Notes: a model not told the origin generated them from the sequence alone. A DNA stretch of 41,114 bases from Alphaproteobacteria bacterium (GCA_016869235.1 VGER01000012.1:1-41114); one strand, 5' to 3'; positions 21,958 to 29,909 are shown, counted from the stretch's first letter. Made by a program: numbers and translations.

Positions 21958-22800
21958 GTGCCCGCGCCCCCCCTTCCCGACCTGATCACCACGGAGTGGC
22001 TCGCCGCCAAACTCAGCGGGGTCGTCGTGCTGGACGCCACCTGGTTCGTTCCGACCGAAAGGCGCGTCGCCGCCGCGGAATACACCACCGCGCATATTCC
22101 GGGCGCCGCCTGGTTCGACATCGACGCCATCGCGGATAAGAACACCTCCTTGCCGCACATGCTGCCGGACGCCCGCACCTTCGCGCAGGCCATCGGAGCG
22201 CTCGGCGTGGGCAACGGCGACCGTGTCGTGGTCTATGACCGCAACGCCATGACGTGCGCTGCCCGCGTGTGGTGGACGCTGCGTGTCTTTGGCCACGACG
22301 CCGTTGCAGTGCTCGACGGCGGTTTCGGCAAGTGGACGGCCGAAGGACGAAAGGTGGAAGCGGGCAAGGTGGTTCCCGCTCCCAAGGCCTTCAGCGCCCA
22401 GTGGCGTTCGGACCTCGTCGCCAACCTTCCATGGGTCGAGGCCGCCTCGCGCCGCGGTAGATGGCAGTTGGTGGACGCCCGCACCGCCGGGCGCTTTCAC
22501 GGCACCGAGCCGGAGCCCCGCCCAGGCCTGCGCGGTGGTCACATACCGGGCGCCAAGAACTTGCCGTTCCGCGCCCTCCTCAACGAGGACGGGACCCTGC
22601 TCAGTTCAATCGACCTGCGGCGCCGCTTTGCCGATGCCGGCGTGGACACGGCGAAGCCGGTGGTGGCCATGTGCGGCTCCGGCGTTACTGCCTCCCTGGT
22701 TGCCTTTGCCCTGCACCACCTCGGTGCCCGCGAAGCGGCCGTCTACGATGGTTCCTGGGTGGAGTGGGGCGGGCGTCCCGACACGGCGGTGGCGACGTGA
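21958..22800 (+). CDS. sseA: 3-mercaptopyruvate sulfurtransferase (tandem rhodanese)
   Basis: A 280-residue protein with two rhodanese domains: an inactive N-terminal one and a catalytic C-terminal one. The active-site loop is CGSGVTAS with nucleophile C239; the CG(S/A)GVTA sequence is diagnostic for mercaptopyruvate sulfurtransferase, where thiosulfate rhodaneses have CRxGxx. It moves sulfur from 3-mercaptopyruvate, a cysteine breakdown product, to thiol acceptors or cyanide. The start is GTG 21958. Its stop overlaps the GTG of metC (GTGA), a sign of translational coupling. Confidence 0.92.
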   Translation: MPAPPLPDLITTEWLAAKLSGVVVLDATWFVPTERRVAAAEYTTAHIPGAAWFDIDAIADKNTSLPHMLPDARTFAQAIGALGVGNGDRVVVYDRNAMTCAARVWWTLRVFGHDAVAVLDGGFGKWTAEGRKVEAGKVVPAPKAFSAQWRSDLVANLPWVEAASRRGRWQLVDARTAGRFHGTEPEPRPGLRGGHIPGAKNLPFRALLNEDGTLLSSIDLRRRFADAGVDTAKPVVAMCGSGVTASLVAFALHHLGAREAAVYDGSWVEWGGRPDTAVAT

Positions 22801-23987
22801 GCAAAGACACAAAGGGCCAGGGCGATGCGACGCGTCTCGCCCATACTGGGCGCGGCGGCACCCGCCATCATGGGGTCGTCAATCCGCCGGTCTATCACGT
22901 CTCGACCGTCACCTTTCCTTCGCTGAAGGCGCTTAAGGACGCGACCGAGGGTCCGCAATCCGACCGTGCCGTCACGTACGGCCGACGCGGCACGCCGACG
23001 ACATTCGCGCTGCAGGATGCGATCGCCGCCCTGGAAGGATCGGGATCGACGTTCCTGGTGCCTTCGGGCCTTTCCGCTATCACGTTGTCGCTGCTTGCCG
23101 TGCTCAACCCCGGCGACCACCTGCTGATGGTGGACTGTGCTTACGCGCCGGCGCGGCACTTCTGCGACACAGTGCTGCGCAGTCTCGCCATCGAGACTAC
23201 CTATTACGACCCAGCGGTCGGCGCTGACATCGACAAGCTGTTCCGGCCCACCACCCGCGCCGTGTTCCTCGAAGCGCCGGGGTCTGTGACGTTCGAGATG
23301 CAGGAAGTGTCCGAGATCGCCGTAGCAGCGCGCGTGCATCGCATCGCCACGCTCATGGACAACACGTGGGCGACGCCGGTCTACTTCAAGCCCCTGGCCC
23401 ACGGCGTCGACATATCGATCCAGTCGATCACGAAGTACGTCGGCGGGCATGCCGACGTGATGATGGGTTCGGTCACTGCGAGCGAGCCCTGGCTGTCCAA
23501 GCTGCGCCACTGGATCCATCATCTTGGCCTGTGTGTCGGCTCCGACGATGCCAACCTCGCCTTGCGGGGCCTCCGTACCCTGGAGACTCGCCTCGCGCGC
23601 CATCAGGCGACCGGGATCAAGCTTGCCGAATGGCTTGGCGACCGCCGAGAAGTCTCCCGCGCGCTGCACCCTGCCCTCGTCAACCACCCGGGGCACAGCA
23701 CCTGGAAGCGCGACTTCACGGGGGCGAGCGGACTATTCGGCGTGCTGCTGAAGCCGTGCTCTGACGAAGCGCTCGCCGCATTCATCGACGGGCTGGAGTT
23801 ATTCGGCATCGGCTACTCCTGGGGCGGCTTCGAGAGCCTGATCGCGCCACACGATCCAAGCCCCATCCGCTCGGCAGTGCCCTGGCGCGCCAATGGCCGT
23901 CTAATCCGTATCCACGCCGGGCTCGAGGATTCCGACGACCTGATCGCCGATCTCAGCGCGGGATTGGCGCGTCTCGCCTCGGCGTAG
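22797..23987 (+). CDS. metC: cystathionine beta-lyase
   Basis: A 396-residue PLP enzyme of the Cys/Met metabolism family that splits cystathionine into homocysteine, pyruvate and ammonia in methionine synthesis. The PLP lysine is K213 in SITKYVGGHADVMMG. Tyr and Arg phosphate contacts come from VTYGRRGTPT near the N-terminus, and FLVPSGLSAI and LMDNTWATP are also typical of the family. The start is GTG 22797, overlapping the sseA stop by four bases. Together with cysK and sseA it makes a compact sulfur amino-acid unit. Its last 35 bp overlap, tail to tail, the end of znuB. Confidence 0.93.
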   Translation: MSKDTKGQGDATRLAHTGRGGTRHHGVVNPPVYHVSTVTFPSLKALKDATEGPQSDRAVTYGRRGTPTTFALQDAIAALEGSGSTFLVPSGLSAITLSLLAVLNPGDHLLMVDCAYAPARHFCDTVLRSLAIETTYYDPAVGADIDKLFRPTTRAVFLEAPGSVTFEMQEVSEIAVAARVHRIATLMDNTWATPVYFKPLAHGVDISIQSITKYVGGHADVMMGSVTASEPWLSKLRHWIHHLGLCVGSDDANLALRGLRTLETRLARHQATGIKLAEWLGDRREVSRALHPALVNHPGHSTWKRDFTGASGLFGVLLKPCSDEALAAFIDGLELFGIGYSWGGFESLIAPHDPSPIRSAVPWRANGRLIRIHAGLEDSDDLIADLSAGLARLASA

Positions 23988-24759
23988 CCAGGGCGACGCT
24001 CGCCGCGAAAAGTAGCGCGGCAACGAGGACGATCGCCGGGCTGGCAGGTGTGTCCCACAACATCGATGCGCCAAGCCCACCGATCACCGAGACGACGCCG
24101 ACCAGCGCCGCTACTGCCGCCATGCCTTCCGGCGTACGGGTGATGCGCCGGGCGGTCGCAGCCGGAATGATCAGCAGCGAAATGATCAGCAGCGCGCCGA
24201 CGATCTTGAGGGACACCGCCGTGACCAGCGCAACGGCGAACAGGAACGCGAGGCGAATAGCAGCGACCGGCACCCCTTCCATGGCAGCGAGCTCCTCGTG
24301 CACCGTCATGGCGAGGAGCGGCCGCCAGATCGTCGCAAGCACTGCGAGAACCACGGCACCGCCACCCCAGATCCAGACCAGATCGACGGGCGCAACTGCC
24401 AGGATGTCGCCGAACAGGAAGCCGAGCAGCTCCGTGCTGACGTCGCTGACGTAGACCAAGAGGACGAGCCCGAGCGCGAGAGCAGCGTGGGTAACGATCC
24501 CCAGTACTGCGTCGTCGCTGACTCGCGTATCGCGCCGCAACGCGATGAACATTAGCGCCACGGCGAAACAAACCACGATCGCCCCCGCGGTAACGCCGAT
24601 CCCAAGTACCAGACCGAGTACGACTCCCAACAGGGCGGAGTGGGACAGCGCGGAGCCGAACACCACCATGCGCCGCCAGAGGATGAGGCTGCCAACCGGC
24701 CCGGCAATCAGCGCCACGCCGATGCCACCAGCTAGGGCGCGCCAAAGGAAATCGAGCAT
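23953..24759 (-). CDS. znuB: zinc ABC transporter permease
   Basis: A 268-residue inner-membrane permease of the ZnuB/MntB family with about eight hydrophobic segments. The N-terminus (LDFLWRALAGGIGVALIAGP) and the segments VVFGSALSHSALLGVVLG and TELLGFLFGDILAV are characteristic of high-affinity zinc or manganese permeases; the ALSHS..G and GDIL motifs line the family's transport path. It lies three bases downstream of znuC, and with zur makes a minus-strand operon zur-znuC-znuB. Metal specificity is inferred from the zur partner. No periplasmic ZnuA gene is in the window. Confidence 0.92.
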   Translation of the reverse strand: MLDFLWRALAGGIGVALIAGPVGSLILWRRMVVFGSALSHSALLGVVLGLVLGIGVTAGAIVVCFAVALMFIALRRDTRVSDDAVLGIVTHAALALGLVLLVYVSDVSTELLGFLFGDILAVAPVDLVWIWGGGAVVLAVLATIWRPLLAMTVHEELAAMEGVPVAAIRLAFLFAVALVTAVSLKIVGALLIISLLIIPAATARRITRTPEGMAAVAALVGVVSVIGGLGASMLWDTPASPAIVLVAALLFAASVALATPRRDAPIPR

Positions 24760-24762
24760 GGC

Positions 24763-25596
24763 CTAGCGGTGCGGATGGTGATGGTGGTCGTGGTCGCTAT
24801 CGGTATGGCTTAGCGGCATCACGGCGCCGGACGCTGCATGCGCGTGGTCGTGGTGATGGGTGTATACCGCCACGCCGTGCGGCACGCCACCGAACAGCGC
24901 GAGATACTCCGGGTGCTGGCTCACAGACTGGGGCGCGCCCTCGCAGCATACATGGTGGTTGAGGCAGACGACGCGTCCGGTGGTCGCCATCACGAGATGC
25001 AGCTCGTGCGAAACCATCAACACACCCGCGCGGCGCGACGCCGCGGCACGGGCGACAAGGTCATAGAGGTCCACCTGACCCGCCATGTCGACGCCCTGTG
25101 TCGGCTCGTCGAGCACCAGCAACTCCGGCTGGCGCAGCAGGGCGCGAGCAAAAAGCACCCGCCGCAACTCTCCGCCGGACAGCTCTTGCAACGCACGATC
25201 GTCCAGCCCGGAGGCACCAACCTCGGCGAGGCTCGCCGCGCGCTCGGCAGCGGTAGCCTTGGTACTCAGCGTCAACAGTCGTGCAACGGTCATCGGCAGG
25301 GTCGCATCGAAAGAGAAGTGCTGCGGCACGTATCCGACGCCCAGCCCCGGCCTGCGCCACACGTCGCCGCTATCAGGCACCAACAGGCCGAGTGCCACAC
25401 GCAGCAGCGTCGTCTTGCCGGCGCCGTTCGGCCCGACGATGGTCACCGTCTCGCCGCGTCGCACCAGCAGGTCCACCCGGTCGAGCTGTCGCTCGCCGGA
25501 GCGCGCGACAACCGCGCCCCGCACCATTACGAGCGCGTCGCTGGGGACCGAATCGGATTGGCCTGGGCGCATGTCGCCCGCCGGCTCGTGCTTCAC
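24763..25596 (-). CDS. znuC: zinc ABC transporter ATPase with His-rich tail
   Basis: A 277-residue ATPase. Walker A is VGPNGAGKTTLL, the signature LSGGELRRVLFAR and Walker B LLVLDEPTQG, with the switch His in VSHELH. I chose GTG 25596 because it overlaps the zur stop as GTGA; ATG 25572 is an alternative. The last ~32 residues hold about a dozen histidines with Asp (THHHDHAHAA, then DHDHHHHPHR), a likely metal-sensing or metal-storing tail, as seen in some ZnuC proteins. It is co-transcribed with zur and znuB. Confidence 0.93.
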   Translation of the reverse strand: MKHEPAGDMRPGQSDSVPSDALVMVRGAVVARSGERQLDRVDLLVRRGETVTIVGPNGAGKTTLLRVALGLLVPDSGDVWRRPGLGVGYVPQHFSFDATLPMTVARLLTLSTKATAAERAASLAEVGASGLDDRALQELSGGELRRVLFARALLRQPELLVLDEPTQGVDMAGQVDLYDLVARAAASRRAGVLMVSHELHLVMATTGRVVCLNHHVCCEGAPQSVSQHPEYLALFGGVPHGVAVYTHHHDHAHAASGAVMPLSHTDSDHDHHHHPHR

Positions 25597-26081
25597 GCTG
25601 GCGCCGTTTGCTGACAGCGGCGACACAGTCCGCGCGCTTCCACCGTTTGTGCGGCAACGATGAAACCGATCTCGGCGGCACGGTTGGCAATCCTGCGGGC
25701 CAGGCCGCCGACCTCGATCTCCACCGCGTCGCCGCACCCTTCGCACAACAGATACTGCGCGACATGATGCTGCTCCGGCTGGGGACAACCCGCGAAGGCA
25801 TTGCGCGACTCGATGCGGTGCACGAGCCCCTGCTCCATCAAGAAATCGAGCGCGCGATAGACGGTCGGAGGCGCCGCGGCCGCGCCGTACTTGCGCAGGG
25901 CTTCCAAGATTTCGTACGCCCCGACTGGAGCGTGGCTCCGCCACACCAGCTCCAGCACGCGACGGCGGTTGTCCGTGAGACGCCCACCGCGCTGGGCGCA
26001 GACTGTCTCCGCTCGCGCCAGTGCGTCGCTCACGCAATGGGCGTGATCGTGATCCCGCGCGAGAGGGGTCGCCGCTTTCAC
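25593..26081 (-). CDS. zur: zinc uptake regulator (Fur family)
   Basis: A 162-residue Fur-family repressor that binds DNA when loaded with zinc. The winged-helix part includes LTDNRRRVLELVW and APPTVYRALDFLMEQGLVHRIES. The C-terminal dimer domain has the structural-zinc cysteine pairs CEGCG and CRRC, with HHVAQYLLC between. I chose GTG 26081; a TTG at 26126 is in frame, but it would put the start codon inside the AT-rich operator-like site. It is first in the zur-znuC-znuB operon and divergent from hisI, so autoregulation is likely. Confidence 0.92.
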   Translation of the reverse strand: MKAATPLARDHDHAHCVSDALARAETVCAQRGGRLTDNRRRVLELVWRSHAPVGAYEILEALRKYGAAAAPPTVYRALDFLMEQGLVHRIESRNAFAGCPQPEQHHVAQYLLCEGCGDAVEIEVGGLARRIANRAAEIGFIVAAQTVEARGLCRRCQQTAPA

Positions 26082-26112
26082 CTTTGCCAGATGCCGGGTA
26101 GGCTTCAAGTTT

Positions 26113-26125
26113 GTTACATTATGCA
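26113..26125. promoter_or_regulatory. candidate Zur-binding site between zur and hisI
   Basis: GTTACATTATGCA; its complement TGCATAATGTAAC matches the two tandem sites upstream of the ZrgA-type operon (GTTATAAAGTAAC) at 9 of 13 positions, with a perfect GTAAC half-site. It stands out as AT-rich in a GC-rich genome, 32 bp upstream of zur and 36 bp upstream of hisI. Binding is inferred. Confidence 0.45.
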
Positions 26126-26160
26126 ATCCGGCATCCGAGCCGGGGCCGCAGGGACCTCCC

Positions 26161-26580
26161 GTGACTCACCAGGAACCGATCGCACCACAACCAGGCAGCG
26201 CGCTCCTCGACGCCATCCGGTTCGATGAGCAGGGACTGGTTCCGGCGATCGTACAGCAGTGCGATACCGGCCAGGTTCTGATGCTGGCATGGATGAATCG
26301 GGCCGCCATCGAATCGACCCTCTCAACGGGCGAGGCGCACTACTTCTCGCGCTCGCGTGGCACGCAATGGCACAAGGGCGAGACGTCGGGGCAGGTGCAG
26401 ACGGTGCGTGAAATCCGCCTCGACTGCGACGGCGACGCGTTGCTATTGCTGATCGATCAGACGGGCGTCGCCTGTCACACCGGCCGCCGCAGCTGCTGGT
26501 TCCATACGGTGACGGAGGGGCACATCCAAGTGATGGCCGATCCCGACGTGGACCCGCACACCTTGTACGCGCGCTCCTAG
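26161..26580 (+). CDS. hisI: phosphoribosyl-AMP cyclohydrolase
   Basis: A 139-residue enzyme for step three of histidine synthesis, opening the adenine ring of phosphoribosyl-AMP. The three cysteines that bind the catalytic zinc are all present: C89 in RLDCDGD, and C105 and C112 in CHTGRRSC. The metal-binding aspartates around DCDGDALLL and the fold motif VLMLAWMN are also there. It is not fused to HisE and sits away from other his genes. The start is GTG 26161. It is divergent from zur with a Zur-like site between, so zinc status may affect its expression. It overlaps the end of the DUF3299 gene by four bases, tail to tail. Confidence 0.93.
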   Translation: MTHQEPIAPQPGSALLDAIRFDEQGLVPAIVQQCDTGQVLMLAWMNRAAIESTLSTGEAHYFSRSRGTQWHKGETSGQVQTVREIRLDCDGDALLLLIDQTGVACHTGRRSCWFHTVTEGHIQVMADPDVDPHTLYARS

Positions 26581-27065
26581 AACCGGAAGTCATATGGCTT
26601 CACGGTGTCCACCCTGATTCGATAGCCGGCGTCCGCCAGCTCCGTCACCTGCTCGATCCGGTCGAAAATGCCGGTGATCGTCATGGCGTCGAACAAGCCC
26701 GTGATCTTCACGCCCTTTTCGCTGCGCACGTAGATCACCTGGTTGGGCGGCGGCGGCGGCACGTGAATGCAGGCGCCGATGTAAGGCACCAGCAGGAACT
26801 CCTTCACGACAGTCGCGTCAAGATCGAGCGGCACGACGAAGCCCGCGATGGCAACGCGCTTGCCGTCGAAGTCGGGCACGGTGCCGACGGCGACAAGCGC
26901 GTCAGGATCAATTGCTCCGTGCTGCACCAGACCCATCGCCACGAAGGTCTGCAGGCCGGGAATGAGCTGCTCCCACTGGATCTCAATGGGCGCATCGGCG
27001 GCACGAACCGGAACCGCGAGCAGGGCTGCGGCGAGGATCACAATCAGCAAGCGACGAAGAGACAT
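26577..27065 (-). CDS. DUF3299-family exported protein
   Basis: A 162-residue protein with a signal peptide (RLLIVILAAALLAVPVRAADA) and a domain of the DUF3299 family. The characteristic stretch is VAIAGFVVPLDLD, followed by EFLLVPYIGACIHVPPPPPNQ, containing the conserved Cys-Ile-His and poly-proline turn that could bind metal. It is the last gene of the four-gene zinc-linked operon, 9 bp after the permease. DUF3299 genes often accompany ZrgA-family and MacB-type transporter genes. Exact role is unknown; periplasmic metal handling is a reasonable inference. The product is probably soluble, since there is no lipobox. Confidence 0.85.
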   Translation of the reverse strand: MSLRRLLIVILAAALLAVPVRAADAPIEIQWEQLIPGLQTFVAMGLVQHGAIDPDALVAVGTVPDFDGKRVAIAGFVVPLDLDATVVKEFLLVPYIGACIHVPPPPPNQVIYVRSEKGVKITGLFDAMTITGIFDRIEQVTELADAGYRIRVDTVKPYDFRF

Positions 27066-27074
27066 ACCGTCCTC

Positions 27075-28331
27075 CTAGGTCCGAACCATCATTCCATCTG
27101 CCAACGACAGGCGATAGGCGCGCACTGCTGGAAGCATAGCCGCAACAACACCGGCGCCGATAACGCCGATCAGGGCAAGCATTTCGCGCGGATGCGGCGG
27201 CTCGAGCGGGATGTAGAGGCCGAAGCGCGAATCCACCCACGGCCGTGCCGCGGCCAAACCGATGTACAGCAGCACAATGCCGACGAGCGCACCCGCAGAT
27301 GTCAGGATCAGGGCCTCGGCCGTCAGCAGGCCGAGGATAGTACGAGGACCCGCACCGACGGACCGCAGGATGGCCATTTCCCGGCGCCGTTCTCCGAGTG
27401 TGGCCAAGAGCATCGCGGCCATGCCGAGCAGCGCGGTCACAACCGTGAGAGCGGAGACGATCGCGAGCGCGGACTCGGCGGTGCCGATCAGCCCCCACAG
27501 CTCTTGGAGGGCTACGCCTGGCAGTACCGCCGTAAGGGGCTCCGCGGCGAACTCGTTGATGGCGCGCTGCACGCGGAACGCCGTCAGGCGCGACTTCAAT
27601 CCGATCAGTACGGCGGTAACGTCCTTGGGCGTGAGGTCCATCTGGCGCAAGCGCTCGGCCGGGGTGGTCAAACCAGGGATGCGCGCTCCAGCCTGCCAAT
27701 CGACGTGGATTGCGGTGATCGCCTCCAGGCCAACATGCACCGAACGATCCACGGGAGTACCAGTCTTCCTGAGGATCCCGGCGATGGTGAACGGCCGGTC
27801 GTCGTGCAAAGCGAACGAGGTGTTGCCAAGGCCGTGGGCGATGACGATGCGATCCCCCACGTCGTACCCGAAGGCCGCGGCTACGTCGGCGCCGACCACG
27901 GCCTCGAAAAGGTCGGCGAACGGCGCACCGTCGCGGAATTCCAGGGCCCGGTCGCGGCGGTAGCGGTAGTACTCGAAGTACGCCGGCGTCGTGCCGACAA
28001 TGCGAAAGCCGAAGTGGGAATCGCCCAGCGACAGCGGCACCAACCATTCGATTTCCGGGCGCGCGGCAATGTCCTGCACGGTGGTCCACCAGATATTGTT
28101 GGTGGCGTTGCCAATGCGGAAAACCGAATAGAGCAGCAAGTTCACCGGGCCAGAGCGCGCACCGACAATCAAGTCCGTGCCGGAGATGGTGTTGGCGAAG
28201 CTTGCCCGCGCCCCGTTGCGCACTTTCTCCACGCCCAGGAACAGCGTGACGCTGACCGCAATGGCGAGCGCGGTGAGGGTCGCCGTAGCCCAGCGGTTGG
28301 CCAGAGAGCGTAAGGCGAGACGGAATATCAT
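27075..28331 (-). CDS. FtsX/MacB-type ABC permease of the ZrgA-linked operon
   Basis: A 418-residue permease with the four-span topology of LolC/MacB-type transporters: an N-terminal helix (about 12-35), a large periplasmic domain (~40-265), then three C-terminal helices. The C-terminal FtsX domain includes MAILRSVGAGPRTILGLL, the coupling segment that contacts the ATPase. The periplasmic domain has DLIVGARSGPVN and GFRIVGTTPAYF, both matched in the second permease at 36792. The ATG overlaps the ATPase stop (TAATG). Such transporters usually move or extract material from the periplasmic side rather than import through a channel, so its part in zinc uptake is not obvious. Confidence 0.88.
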   Translation of the reverse strand: MIFRLALRSLANRWATATLTALAIAVSVTLFLGVEKVRNGARASFANTISGTDLIVGARSGPVNLLLYSVFRIGNATNNIWWTTVQDIAARPEIEWLVPLSLGDSHFGFRIVGTTPAYFEYYRYRRDRALEFRDGAPFADLFEAVVGADVAAAFGYDVGDRIVIAHGLGNTSFALHDDRPFTIAGILRKTGTPVDRSVHVGLEAITAIHVDWQAGARIPGLTTPAERLRQMDLTPKDVTAVLIGLKSRLTAFRVQRAINEFAAEPLTAVLPGVALQELWGLIGTAESALAIVSALTVVTALLGMAAMLLATLGERRREMAILRSVGAGPRTILGLLTAEALILTSAGALVGIVLLYIGLAAARPWVDSRFGLYIPLEPPHPREMLALIGVIGAGVVAAMLPAVRAYRLSLADGMMVRT

Positions 28332-29059
28332 TAGCCCCGCTTCACGGTGGCGATCGAGTCGAGCGCCACGACCCGGTCGAAGCGAGGCGCAAGCGCCGGG
28401 TCATGGCTTACCGTCACCAGCGTGGCGTGGGTGCGGGCGACCTCAGCGAACAACAGGTCGAGAAACGACGACTGGCTTTCGCGATCGAGCGCCGAAGTGG
28501 GCTCGTCGGCAACGATAATCTCGGGATTGCCGATCAGTGCGCGTGCCGCGGCGATCCGCTGCTGCTGACCAACGCTGAGCCGGGAAGCAACACCCTGGCG
28601 CGCCGTGGTGTCGTCGATGCCGAGGCGCGCGAGCAGGCGGACGGCCTCGCCGCCGTTGCTCGCCGCCCGCACCCGCCGTGCCGGGGCGAACCGCAAGGGC
28701 AACACTACGTTGTCGATCACGCTGGCGTACGGCAACAGGTTGAACATCTGGAACAAGACGCCGAAGTGCTCGCCGCGGAAGCGGTCGCGCGCCGCACCCC
28801 GCATGGCGCCGAGATCACTACCCAACACCGTGACACTGCCAGCGTCCGGACGCACCACGCCGCACAGGAGGCTCATTAGCGTGGACTTCCCGGCCCCGGA
28901 TGGACCGACCAGCAAGAGCTTCTCCCCGGCCGCAACCGTCAGGTCGGGTACCGCGAGCGTGAACGGCGGCGCCGACGGCCAAGTGAACCGAACGGCGCGC
29001 AACTGCGCGGCTGGCGCATGGGAAACTGCCACGCGGACGGCTACCGCCCGGTCAGCCAT
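28331..29059 (-). CDS. LolD/MacB-type ABC ATPase of the ZrgA-linked operon
   Basis: A 242-residue ATPase. Walker A is LVGPSGAGKSTLMSLL, the Q-loop is FGVLFQMFNLLPYASV, the signature reads LSVGQQQR (LSGGQQQR is usual) and Walker B is IIVADEPTSALD, with SHD as switch. The DRFRGEHFG insert before the Q-loop is typical of the LolD/FtsE/MacB group. It starts within the end of the zrgA-like gene (19-bp overlap) and ends on the permease ATG, so the three are translationally coupled. It should power the FtsX-type permease from the cytoplasm. Confidence 0.9.
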   Translation of the reverse strand: MADRAVAVRVAVSHAPAAQLRAVRFTWPSAPPFTLAVPDLTVAAGEKLLLVGPSGAGKSTLMSLLCGVVRPDAGSVTVLGSDLGAMRGAARDRFRGEHFGVLFQMFNLLPYASVIDNVVLPLRFAPARRVRAASNGGEAVRLLARLGIDDTTARQGVASRLSVGQQQRIAAARALIGNPEIIVADEPTSALDRESQSSFLDLLFAEVARTHATLVTVSHDPALAPRFDRVVALDSIATVKRG

Positions 29060-29583
29060 CGCCAGAGCGCGTTGCCGCGATCAACTCTCGGCTTGTCGCG
29101 GGTGACTTCGTAGACGGTGGGACCGCGGTCGGTGACCAAAGTCACCTCGAGCTCGGCGCTATTCGGGAACTTGGCAAAGAATGGAAACCCGATAACGCGA
29201 ATGGCACTTGGATCCACGCAGGTGAACATGTAGGCCGCTTCGAATTCGGTGTGAGCAGCGGCGGGAGCGCCAGCGGCAGGAGCATCATATCCTTCCACCG
29301 TGACCTCCGCCTCGTCGAGCGTGCACCGCGCGGCGGCCGGCAGATCGATCAGAGCCGAGGGGGTCTTCAGCAGCGCGACGGCGGCCGCCAGCGCCTGCTG
29401 CTCGGCAGCTGATTGTGGCGGCCGCTCGTAGCCGACGATATCCGGACCGGGTGCCACCACCTCGATAGCGAGGCGTTTGCCCTCGAACGTGATCATGACG
29501 GTGCTGCGGCCGTGCTGGTGTGCCTGCGCCAACGCCAGGGATGGAAGGAGCACCGCCGCCAAGGCGACGCCGCGCATGGGCAT
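29041..29583 (-). CDS. zrgA: ZrgA-family (DUF2796) periplasmic zinc protein
   Basis: A 180-residue exported protein: signal peptide (RGVALAAVLLPSLALAQA), then HQHGRSTVMITFEGKRL, a close match to the start of DUF2796/ZrgA proteins, then PGPDIVGYERPP and the TEFEAAYMFTCVDP segment. In Vibrio, ZrgA acts in a zinc-uptake system with an ABC ATPase and permease, the same gene company as here. It lacks the long His/Asp-rich insert of Vibrio ZrgA; the corresponding linker is Ala/Gly/Pro-rich. Two cysteines (RCTL, FTCV) could form a disulfide. The start ATG 29583 has GGAGG six bases upstream. It is first in the operon, directly behind the tandem operator sites. Confidence 0.88.
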   Translation of the reverse strand: MPMRGVALAAVLLPSLALAQAHQHGRSTVMITFEGKRLAIEVVAPGPDIVGYERPPQSAAEQQALAAAVALLKTPSALIDLPAAARCTLDEAEVTVEGYDAPAAGAPAAAHTEFEAAYMFTCVDPSAIRVIGFPFFAKFPNSAELEVTLVTDRGPTVYEVTRDKPRVDRGNALWRWLTGR

Positions 29584-29596
29584 CTCGCGCCTCCGT

Positions 29597-29622
29597 GTTA
29601 TACCGTAACGTTATAAAGTAAC
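29597..29622. promoter_or_regulatory. two adjacent 13-bp Zur-box-like sites
   Basis: GTTATACCGTAAC (29597-29609) is followed without a gap by GTTATAAAGTAAC (29610-29622). Each is an interrupted palindrome GTTA-N5-TAAC, and the two copies agree at 11 of 13 positions. They overlap the predicted -10 element of the zrgA operon and lie 14 bp upstream of its ATG, an ideal place for repression. The form resembles alphaproteobacterial Zur operators, and zur is encoded 3.5 kb away. Confidence 0.75.
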
Positions 29623-29641
29623 TTTCCGCGGCAACCGTCAA
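29612..29641 (-). promoter_or_regulatory. predicted promoter of the zrgA-type operon
   Basis: On the minus strand TTGACG (29641-29636) and TTTATA (29617-29612) are 18 bp apart. The -10 lies inside the second 13-bp repeat, so a bound regulator would block polymerase. Confidence 0.6.
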
Positions 29642-29909
29642 GTGGTTGTTGGCAGCAAGCGTTGTATCGGCTTGTATACAACCATCTTCGGTGGCCGCGG
29701 AGCGCGATGGACAGATCGCCGGCGCGGCCTATGTGTCGTATCCGACGGAGAATAACGGACCGGCACGGGCTCCCGCTCGCGGGCAGCATCGAAGCGAGTG
29801 CCTATGCGCGGACGATGGACCCTCCCTCCCATCGTCCGCGCCGCCGTTTCTTGGATTGGTATGTCTCCCTCACTGGCGCAGCTTCGGCCGGGACGCTAGC
29901 CTGCCCCTC
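29623..29909. other. intergenic region between zrgA operon and DUF2927 gene
   Basis: About 290 bp between divergent genes. It holds the -35 of the zrgA promoter and a perfect 10-bp palindrome TTGTATACAA (29672-29681), preceded by a related GTTGTATC (29661-29668); these could be an operator for either side. The rest shows no gene or RNA that I recognise, and no ribosome-binding site precedes the ATG at 29910. Confidence 0.4.

Noticed and set aside
24838..25614. Plus-strand frame opposite znuC
   Set aside because: Antisense to a complete ABC ATPase with all motifs.
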